Assembly (NCBI GenBank): GCA_002327445.1
Contig: DCWA01000023.1
Span: forward strand, 1-64,000
Reading direction: 5' to 3'
DNA: 64,000 bases
From: Desulfobacteraceae bacterium UBA2174
Lineage (GTDB): Bacteria; Desulfobacterota; Desulfobacteria; Desulfobacterales; UBA2174
In this document: positions 57,711 through 64,000 of the stretch, piece by piece
Layout: each line of letters opens with the position of its first letter
Numbering within the stretch: position 1 is the stretch's first letter
Made by a program: the position numbers and the translations under genes
Notes under the pieces: generated by a model
Seen by the model: only the letters and a program-made list of their open reading frames with translations
What the model was told of the DNA's origin: nothing
The model's database searches: none

Positions 57711-58973
57711 CTAAAGCTGTTCGGCGATGGAGACCGTCCGGTCGCCGAGGAGGTTGACGTACGAGCCCAGCTCGTTGTCGTACCATCCGTAAATCACCGC
57801 CTGGGTCACCGGGATGCGCAGCAGCGGATCCTTCATCGCCGCCATCGCTTCCGGTTCCACGCCGGCCGCCCGGCTCAGGTCGATGGCGATTTCCGCGGTG
57901 CGGGTGTGGATCTCGTGCCCCTCGATGATGGCCGCGGCCCGGGGCAGTCCGATGATGTCCGCCGAGACGTTCTGCCGATCGGTGTAATGCAGGTATCCGG
58001 CCGGATCCTCCCGGGCCGACTGGCGGTAGATGGCCTTGATCATGCCGGCACGGATCGGCTCGCCGTTCGGCTCTTCCTGGAGGTTGAGCACCAGGATGAT
58101 CAGCGACCCGGTGCTGGTGGGGATGCGCACCGACTCCGCGATGAACCCGATACTGGCCATTTCCGGAATCACCAGGCTCAAGGCCTTGGCCGCCCCGGTG
58201 GTGGTGAGGATGATGTTGTTGAGGATGCTGCGGTTCTTGCGCAGGTCGGTCTTGTCGGCCCCCGGCAGGCGGTCGAGGACCTGCTGGCTGCCGGTGGCGG
58301 CGTGGATCGTGGCCATGGAGGCGGACAGAATCCGCTTGGGGCCGAAATGGTTGATCAACGGCCGGATCATGTGCGCCAGGCAGGTCGTGGTGCAAGACGC
58401 GTTGGAAATGATCCGATGATGGCGCGGGTCGTACTGGTGGGCGTTGACGCCCATCACCGTGGTCACGGCATCGTCCGGCATCGCCGCGCCCTTGGCTTTG
58501 ATCTTGAACGGCGCCGACACGATCACCTTCTCCGCGCCGGCATCCAGATGCCCCCGCAGCGAGCCTTTGGGCGCGTCTCCGGGCAGCGTGGGATCCAGGA
58601 AGCTGCCGGTGGTGTCCACCACCAGGCGCACGTCATGGTCCGACCACCCGATCTGAACGGGGTTGCGATGCTGGCGCAAAATGCGCACCCGGACCCCGTC
58701 TATGTTCATGGTGCCGGCTTCCTCGTCGAGTTCTCCGATCACCGGCTTGGACCGCTGCCCGTAAAGGTAGCCGTGCAGGGAACCGTAGGTGGAATCGCGC
58801 TCGATGTAGTCGGCGATATCGGCCAGACCGGTTCCCGCCGCCCTACCGATGTTGACAAAGATTTCGGGAAAAAAACGTCGGGCCACGTGATGCCAGAGCG
58901 ACAATTTGCCGATGCGCCCCAGCCCGTTGATGCCAAGGATCAAATCGCTCCCGAACGCCTTTTGCTCCGCCAT
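57711..58973 (-). CDS. gap: Glyceraldehyde-3-phosphate dehydrogenase, elongated form
   Basis: A 420-aa phosphorylating GAPDH, against about 335 aa in the common form. NAD motif GINGLGRIGKLSLW, catalytic Cys near residue 191 in SNASCTTTCLAHM, TTGAAKAL, and C-terminal WYDNELGSYVNLL are all conserved, so it should interconvert glyceraldehyde 3-phosphate and 1,3-bisphosphoglycerate. The extra residues lie mostly in the N-terminal half (around 30-110) and in the catalytic domain, with HYTDRQNVSADIIG replacing the usual S-loop continuation. GGAGG precedes the ATG. This variant likely serves gluconeogenesis in an acid-degrading anaerobe (inference). Confidence 0.9.
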   Translation of the reverse strand: MAEQKAFGSDLILGINGLGRIGKLSLWHHVARRFFPEIFVNIGRAAGTGLADIADYIERDSTYGSLHGYLYGQRSKPVIGELDEEAGTMNIDGVRVRILRQHRNPVQIGWSDHDVRLVVDTTGSFLDPTLPGDAPKGSLRGHLDAGAEKVIVSAPFKIKAKGAAMPDDAVTTVMGVNAHQYDPRHHRIISNASCTTTCLAHMIRPLINHFGPKRILSASMATIHAATGSQQVLDRLPGADKTDLRKNRSILNNIILTTTGAAKALSLVIPEMASIGFIAESVRIPTSTGSLIILVLNLQEEPNGEPIRAGMIKAIYRQSAREDPAGYLHYTDRQNVSADIIGLPRAAAIIEGHEIHTRTAEIAIDLSRAAGVEPEAMAAMKDPLLRIPVTQAVIYGWYDNELGSYVNLLGDRTVSIAEQL

Positions 58974-58999
58974 GACTTGCCTCCGTGATTGGGTTCAAT

Positions 59000-59080
59000 C
59001 TAAATTTGACAAGTTCCTAGAAGGTCGCCGATCACCACCGGGTCCACGGAGCGCACAGGGATAGCCGACCCGCACTTCAT
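59000..59080 (-). CDS. Possible 26-aa leader peptide upstream of gap
   Basis: ATG 59080 has a good ribosome site (cacggagaaagac) and opens 26 codons starting MKCGSAIPVRSVDPVV, ending at a TAG 27 bp before gap. The block around its start resembles the start region of gap itself (tcacggag...catg on this strand), as if partially duplicated. No similarity to known leader peptides is recognised. It may be translated by chance. Confidence 0.25.
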   Translation of the reverse strand: MKCGSAIPVRSVDPVVIGDLLGTCQI

Positions 59081-59186
59081 GTCTTTCTCCGTGATTCTCA
59101 GGGGCCTCGGTGGTTGAAAATCGATTTTTACCAATAGATCGGATTAAAAATTTTGCCACAGGCCAGGGGGCGAATCAAGGGACCCT

Positions 59187-62100
59187 TCAGGCCGCATGGG
59201 CATGAATCCGCCCCTGGTACACGGCCCCCGCCTGGCCGTCGATGCTGATGAAGTCCCCGGAGCCGAGATTCACCGACCCGAAGCGGCATTGCCGGCCCAC
59301 TTCGTCGCAGACGAGGTTGGCGCAGCCGACAACGCAGGTCTTCTCCAGTCGGTGGGCCACCACCGCGGCGTGGGAGGTCACCCCGCCACGGGCGGTGAGC
59401 AGCCCGTCGGCGGCGAAAATCTCCTTGATATCGTCCGGCACGGTGTCCCCGCGAACCAGAATCAGTTGGGTGCCCGGTTCGGCGGCCCGCCAGTGGTCGA
59501 TTTCATCGAGGCTGAAGACCAGCCGCCCGGACATGGCGCCGCCGGCAACCCCGATACCGTGACCCAACTGGTTGACGGAGTCGATCTCCTCGGGGTCGAA
59601 GGCGAAAACCTTCTTGCGCTCCCGAATGGCCATGTCCCGGGTCTGGAGCAGGTAGAGGTCTTCGATCTCGGGGCTCTCGAAGGTGAACTCCATCTCCTGG
59701 GGGCTCCATCCGTGCTGGTAGATCAAGGTGTTGGCCCATTCCTTGAGCTGGTTGTAGATCTGCGGATAATGGGTTTCGAGGGTGATGTCGGTGTCGCGCA
59801 TCTCACGCTCCTGCTGAAAGAGCGAGATGGGCAGGGTCGTCACCAGCCCGCTGACCACATCCTCACCCTGGTTGCCCACGGTGAAATCCCCCCATAGCTT
59901 GAGGATGTCACCGGACCAGCGAGGGCTGTGGGTAAAAAACACCCCGGTGCCCGAGGTGCCCCGCCGGTTGCCGAACACCATCTTCTGAACGGTGACGGCG
60001 GTCCCCCAATCGTCGGAAATCCCCATGATCCTGCGGTAGGTCTGGGCCTTGGGGGACTGCCAGGAGGCGAACACCGCCTTGATGGCCGCCAGCACCTGCT
60101 CGAAGGGGACCGATGGAATCTGCACCCCGTGGTCCTGAACCAGATTCTTGTAGGTCAGGGCCACCTTGCGCATGTGGTCCCCGGAAAAATCCCGTTTGTA
60201 GGGAATGCTCAGCCGGCGCTTGAATTCACTGATCACGGCATCGAAAGCGTCACGATCCAAACCGAAGGCCATCCCGAAACACTGCAAGAAGCGGCGGTAG
60301 CAGTCCCAGGCGAACCAGGGGTTGCCGCTGTGCGCCGCCATCCCGGCGGCGATTTCCTCGTTGATGCCGACATTGAGAAAGGTATCCATCATGCCGGGCT
60401 GGCTGATGGCCGAGCCGCTGCGCACCGAAAAGAGCAGGGGCTTGTCCGGGGCGCCGAAGTGCAGCCCGGTGATCCGCTCCACCCCCTTGAGATGCCGGGC
60501 GAGCTGTTCCTTGAAGTTTTCCTCGGCCCGGGGGTATTCCTCGATGAGGCTCCGGCAGCGGAAGGCCTCGGTGGTGATGATGAACCCGGGGGGCACCGGC
60601 AAGCCGAACCCTTTGAGCTGCACCATGTTGTATCCCTTGTTGCCCAGCAGGATGATCCCCGCCATCCGGGCCGAGGGGTAGTCGATGGACGTCATCACCC
60701 GCTGCGGATCGTAGTTGAGCAGCAGATGGAGCTGGCTGTCGGGCAATTTTTCCGCCTGGTGAAAGAGGGTGTTGAGAATCCGGCCGAGAAAGCAGTCGAG
60801 CTGCTGCAAACCGAGACTCATGGCCATCTGGTCCCGGAAGAAGATCTCCGACACCCGGTGGCGCAGCCGTTCCGGGTCTTCCGTTCCGTCACTGGGCAGA
60901 TACTTGGGCAGTAACTGAGAGGCGGGGATCTGGCCGAGAATCCGGTTGAGGTTGGCCTCGTGGATATTGTTGAAATAGTCGTTGATGATATTTTTCACCG
61001 CCTGGGCGAATCCCTTGAAGATGTCCAGGTACTGGGTGAAGGTGAACCCCTTGACCTCCAGCGAATGGGCCAGCAGGTGAAGCTGGCGCTCCAGTTCCAC
61101 CGACCGGAGACCGTCGATCTTCAGGGCCCAGTCGAAGAGCTTGAGCCGCTCGTAAATCTGGAAGAAGGTCGCCTTGGTGATCAACGACAGGTCCAGCTCC
61201 TCCACCAGCCGGTCCAGCAAGGCATTGGCCAGCGATTCGATACGGAAAGTCAACCCGAGGGCATTGAATTTCAGTTCATGGTACGAGCCGTACATGGAGG
61301 GGATATCGACGGTGAAGTGGCGCTTCTTGTAGATATCCTCGCGCACTTCGTAGGTCTGGTCGCTGAGGAGCAGTCCCTTGAGCTGCTCCGAATAGGCCAG
61401 CAGGCCCATGAGCTTGGGCTTGAGGCTGGGTTCCTGCAGCACGGCCACCAGCTTGTCGATGTCGGGGAAGGCTTCGGCGCGCAGCACCGCCAGATGGGAC
61501 TCGATCTCGGAGAACACCGTGTTGTACTTGTGGTGCAGCATCCGATAGAAAGGCACCATCAAACGCAGTCGCTCCCGGTCCGCCGGATCGGTGTCCGGAG
61601 CGGCGGCGATCAGGGAGGCGATGTGGCTTTCGGCGCCTTCCAGCAAACCGCGGGGCAGGTCCAGCCCCGAATGGCGCAGGTGTCTCAGGATCCGCCGCGG
61701 TCCGTCGGCCCAGGGACCGTTGGCATCGATCTGGGCAAAGAGGTTGGGGGGAACGAAGGGCTCGATGAGCGGTTTGTCCCCCGTTTCCCAGAACCGGAAG
61801 GTCGCCTCCATGAGATCCAGGACCCGGCTGCTGCTTTCCACGTGGCTCTGCTTGCGCAAGAAATGCACCAACGGATCGCGCCGGTGCACCAGCTCGTCCA
61901 CCTGGGTGGAGATGTCCCGCAGACGCCCTTCGGCGCCGATATCGTTGAAATAGACCGGGAACAGCCGCGCCAACTGCTTCACCAGGTTGAACACCGGCGC
62001 GATGCCGCTGTTGAGCAGGCCGGTGATGTCCCGCTGGAACAGGTCGGTGTCCTTGATGAAGACCCCGCAGAGCGACAAGTGGATGATCAGGTAGGAGATC

Positions 62101-63365
62101 AGCCGGGGCGACCACTTGGGATTGCGTTCGATCAACGCCAGCCAGGTGCGGATGTTGAGGATATGCGCGTTGTTGACCTTGACCTGCCAGTCGTCTCCCA
62201 CCCCGCCGATCATCGGGGCCTGGAAGCCGAGATCGATGACCGCGTCGATGAAGAAGTTGACCAACTCGCTGTCGTCGGTCTGGTAAACGCCACGTCCCAT
62301 ATTGAGGACGCAGTTCAGCGCCGTGGCCGGAAACTCCAGGGTCCGGGTCTTCAGGATGGCGAAGGTCTGGCGGATGAGCCGTTTGACGCGATAATCGGGC
62401 TCGTTGGCGATGAGCCAGCTCAGGGTGCGGTTGATGGCCCGCAAAATCTCCTCATGGATCATCGACAAGCCGGGGATGTTCATGATGTGAAACAGAAAGA
62501 TGATTTTCCACCGCTGTCCCTGGCCGGATTTCTGCCCGGCGGCAAGCAGCCGCCGCGGAATGCCGCGGTAGCGCTCCACGATCTGACTGTAGCCGGTCAA
62601 GCCCAGCAGGCGACGGGTCAGTTCGGCGCTGGATAAATCGGCGCTTTCCATCACCGCCCCCAGATCCTGGCGCCACCTGTGGATCTCTTCAAGAGAGACG
62701 CCCTCGAAGATCCCTTCCAGATTCGGGCACTGAACGACGTCCTGGACCTGCTCGCAGAACCAGCGCCACGGATCCGGCTGTTTCTCCCAGTAGGCGTAAG
62801 TGCGATCGAAGTAGCGAATCAACACCCGGTTGCAGCCCCTCATATCGGTGCCCTCGGGTGCCGTTTTGAGCAAGGCATCTGCCAACCGATTGATTTGATG
62901 GTAATTTTTTAGAAAACCGATGAAGGTTGAATCATCGCTGGCGTCAATCCGCCCGAAGGCCGCCTCGATTACCGGGGCGAAACGCGGAAACTCCCGGCCG
63001 GCATCGCGAATCATCTTTTGCAGGAACATCAACAAACTGTCGACGGCGTCGGTGCGCACCGAGCCGTTGAGCCGTTCGGCGTCCAGCGCCCGGCCGAAGA
63101 TGTCGATGAAGCGCTCGGCGGCCCGGTGCCCCTCCGGGTGGAGCAACATCAGATGAAAATAGTCCAGGGCGTACGTGCGGGCCTCTTGGACGATGAAGCG
63201 CCAATTCTTGTAAGGATGGGAGAGCTCCTTGAGAAAGGTGTTCACCGCCTCCATGATCCCGTAGTAGCGGGACATGACTTCCTGCAGCACGGCGTAGCGC
63301 GGATCGATCTCCACGTCGATATGGTAGTTGGCGATGTTGGCTTCCAGGGCTTTGGATCGAATCAT
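59187..63365 (-). CDS. PPDK-like phosphotransferase: large N-terminal region + ATP-binding + phospho-His domains
   Basis: 1392 aa. Residues ~890-1270 are a PPDK/PEP-synthase nucleotide-binding domain: KGFGLPVPPGFIITTEAF, SVRSGSAISQPGMMDTFLN near 975, VQKMVFGN, SGTGVFFTHSPRWSG, GEDVVSG, EMEFTFE and LLQTRD. Residues ~1285-1392 are the swivelling phosphohistidine domain, with GLLTARGGVTSHAAVVAHRL near 1325 and His in TSHA. The protein then stops, so the C-terminal PEP/pyruvate TIM barrel of PPDK is absent. The first ~880 residues are helical and unrecognised. ATG 63365 was chosen; an in-frame TTG at 63434 would add residues encoded only by a nonamer repeat. Substrate unknown. Confidence 0.8.
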   Translation of the reverse strand: MIRSKALEANIANYHIDVEIDPRYAVLQEVMSRYYGIMEAVNTFLKELSHPYKNWRFIVQEARTYALDYFHLMLLHPEGHRAAERFIDIFGRALDAERLNGSVRTDAVDSLLMFLQKMIRDAGREFPRFAPVIEAAFGRIDASDDSTFIGFLKNYHQINRLADALLKTAPEGTDMRGCNRVLIRYFDRTYAYWEKQPDPWRWFCEQVQDVVQCPNLEGIFEGVSLEEIHRWRQDLGAVMESADLSSAELTRRLLGLTGYSQIVERYRGIPRRLLAAGQKSGQGQRWKIIFLFHIMNIPGLSMIHEEILRAINRTLSWLIANEPDYRVKRLIRQTFAILKTRTLEFPATALNCVLNMGRGVYQTDDSELVNFFIDAVIDLGFQAPMIGGVGDDWQVKVNNAHILNIRTWLALIERNPKWSPRLISYLIIHLSLCGVFIKDTDLFQRDITGLLNSGIAPVFNLVKQLARLFPVYFNDIGAEGRLRDISTQVDELVHRRDPLVHFLRKQSHVESSSRVLDLMEATFRFWETGDKPLIEPFVPPNLFAQIDANGPWADGPRRILRHLRHSGLDLPRGLLEGAESHIASLIAAAPDTDPADRERLRLMVPFYRMLHHKYNTVFSEIESHLAVLRAEAFPDIDKLVAVLQEPSLKPKLMGLLAYSEQLKGLLLSDQTYEVREDIYKKRHFTVDIPSMYGSYHELKFNALGLTFRIESLANALLDRLVEELDLSLITKATFFQIYERLKLFDWALKIDGLRSVELERQLHLLAHSLEVKGFTFTQYLDIFKGFAQAVKNIINDYFNNIHEANLNRILGQIPASQLLPKYLPSDGTEDPERLRHRVSEIFFRDQMAMSLGLQQLDCFLGRILNTLFHQAEKLPDSQLHLLLNYDPQRVMTSIDYPSARMAGIILLGNKGYNMVQLKGFGLPVPPGFIITTEAFRCRSLIEEYPRAEENFKEQLARHLKGVERITGLHFGAPDKPLLFSVRSGSAISQPGMMDTFLNVGINEEIAAGMAAHSGNPWFAWDCYRRFLQCFGMAFGLDRDAFDAVISEFKRRLSIPYKRDFSGDHMRKVALTYKNLVQDHGVQIPSVPFEQVLAAIKAVFASWQSPKAQTYRRIMGISDDWGTAVTVQKMVFGNRRGTSGTGVFFTHSPRWSGDILKLWGDFTVGNQGEDVVSGLVTTLPISLFQQEREMRDTDITLETHYPQIYNQLKEWANTLIYQHGWSPQEMEFTFESPEIEDLYLLQTRDMAIRERKKVFAFDPEEIDSVNQLGHGIGVAGGAMSGRLVFSLDEIDHWRAAEPGTQLILVRGDTVPDDIKEIFAADGLLTARGGVTSHAAVVAHRLEKTCVVGCANLVCDEVGRQCRFGSVNLGSGDFISIDGQAGAVYQGRIHAHAA

Positions 63366-63390
63366 GGTAAGGCTCGTTGGGGTTGTTTTA

Positions 63391-63481
63391 TCCGACGGAT
63401 CGGACGGATCGGACGGATCGGACGGATCGGACAAGAATCGGTCTGATCGGTCTGATCCGTCCGATCCGTCTGATCAGTCTG
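63391..63481. repeat. 9-bp-period intergenic repeat, long GC-type array
   Basis: About ten nonamers: tccgacgga, three tcggacgga, an 11-bp slipped unit, two tcggtctga, tccgtccga, tccgtctga and a partial unit. The left half is roughly the reverse complement of the right half, so the array can fold on itself. On the minus strand it encodes a spurious Ser-Asp-Pro repeat ahead of the PPDK-like gene. Confidence 0.75.
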
Positions 63482-63501
63482 CTTCACCCACAATAACACA
63501 A

Positions 63502-63523
63502 AGCCCCGCCTTGCGGCGGGGCT
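63502..63523 (-). terminator. Terminator of the methyltransferase gene
   Basis: Perfect 9-bp stem agccccgcc/ggcggggct with a 4-nt loop. On the minus strand it is followed by a T-rich run (ttgtgttatt). It lies 38 bp after the stop codon at 63561. Confidence 0.7.
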
Positions 63524-63560
63524 CCAGTCTCACAAACGTCTTCATGGCCGCGCCGGCGGC

Positions 63561-64000
63561 TCAGATTTCCAGCCAGCTGTCCGAGTAGAGCGTGTTGCCC
63601 AGGATGACGTTGACCGTCTTGGCGTAGTCCTGCAATTCCTTGGGCAGGCTCGGAATATCCGGCATGTTGCCGTCGAGCATGCCGTTGATCAGGTCGACGA
63701 TGTCCGGTCTCTTTCCTTTGGCGATGGCGGTGAGCTTTTCGTCCAGAGGATCGCTGATGACGGAGTACATGCCGCACTTTTGCAGCATGACCATATAAGT
63801 CTGGTTGAGAATCGGGCGCAGGTGATTCGGCGGGCCGTTGGAAATGTTGGACAGCCCGCAGGTGCTTTTGGCACCGGGAGCGATGTCCTGGAGCATCTTC
63901 TGGAATTCCATCAAGCTGATCGCCTGGGGCTGCTGGATGTTCACCGGGGTGACGATCCCGTCCACCCAGATCTTCTCGTTGGGAATGCCCGCCTCGTTCG
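63561..64000 (-). CDS. acsE: Methyltetrahydrofolate:corrinoid methyltransferase-like protein (5' end outside window)
   Basis: The C-terminal 146 residues of a dihydropteroate-synthase-like barrel; the frame is open to the window edge. GLSNISNGPPNHLRPILNQT (in part), MVMLQKCGMYSVISDPLDE and the ending ILGNTLYSDSWLEI match the AcsE/MeTr family, which moves the methyl group of methyl-tetrahydrofolate to a corrinoid iron-sulfur protein in the Wood-Ljungdahl pathway. AcsE is usually about 260-310 aa, so roughly half is missing. Related MtrH/MtgA-like methyltransferases are an alternative, so the symbol is tentative. It is terminated by the hairpin downstream. Confidence 0.75.
   Translation of the reverse strand, partial: NEAGIPNEKIWVDGIVTPVNIQQPQAISLMEFQKMLQDIAPGAKSTCGLSNISNGPPNHLRPILNQTYMVMLQKCGMYSVISDPLDEKLTAIAKGKRPDIVDLINGMLDGNMPDIPSLPKELQDYAKTVNVILGNTLYSDSWLEI

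Noticed and set aside
63366..63434. N-terminal Ser-Asp-Pro repeat on the PPDK-like protein
   Set aside because: It is encoded by the 9-bp intergenic repeat, begins at a TTG without a ribosome site, and is followed by a normal ATG at 63365.

Overview
This is GC-rich DNA that looks like the chromosome of a strictly anaerobic Desulfobacterota organism (Desulfosarcina/Desulfococcus-like sulfate reducer or relative). The evidence is a four-subunit ferredoxin-dependent 2-oxoacid oxidoreductase, a B12-dependent fused acyl-CoA mutase, many acyl-CoA enzymes, and at the right edge a methyltetrahydrofolate:corrinoid methyltransferase-like gene of the Wood-Ljungdahl type. No rRNA, tRNA, CRISPR array, transposase or prophage gene was seen. 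The taxonomic assignment is inference.

Left part (1-15.9 kb): an outer-membrane efflux lipoprotein; a radical SAM protein; the korDABC operon closed by a strong terminator; hemW; azlC/azlD amino-acid exporter genes; a coniferyl-type aldehyde dehydrogenase; a badly damaged DmdC-like acyl-CoA dehydrogenase pseudogene; a NarL-type response regulator with its Cache/HAMP/PAS kinase; and a cNMP/CBS/DUF294 nucleotidyltransferase.

Central catabolic block (16-38.7 kb): a TetR regulator with a palindrome over its own candidate promoter, then icmF (carbon-skeleton mutase), thiolase, 3-hydroxyacyl-CoA dehydrogenase, an XRE-cupin regulator and an acyl-CoA dehydrogenase on the plus strand. Facing it is a minus-strand operon with a complete branched-chain amino-acid/organic-acid ABC transporter (livG, livH, livM, livK, livF), two acyl-CoA synthetases, a UspA protein and a tandem-ACT protein. 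A third acyl-CoA synthetase reads divergently from livG. Together they suggest uptake, CoA activation, beta-oxidation and isomerisation of short or branched acids or amino acids. A PP-loop tRNA-thiolation-like gene and a second, incomplete livM-livG pair follow.

Right part (38.8-64 kb): parE and parC; about 2 kb of non-coding DNA made of three tandem ~533-bp repeats plus shorter copies of one module; an M16C metalloprotease; rsmA; a three-gene helical/coiled-coil operon of unknown role (first gene perhaps TelA-like); remnants of a K+ channel and a DUF533 (TerB-fold) gene; a large hybrid sensor kinase with CHASE, PAS and REC domains; an elongated GAPDH; a 1392-residue PPDK-like phosphotransferase that lacks the PEP/pyruvate barrel; and the partial methyltransferase.

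The least explained items are the PPDK-like fusion, the three-gene coiled-coil operon with decayed neighbours, the 533-bp tandem array, and a family of degenerate 9-bp-period repeats found in at least five intergenic spacers.
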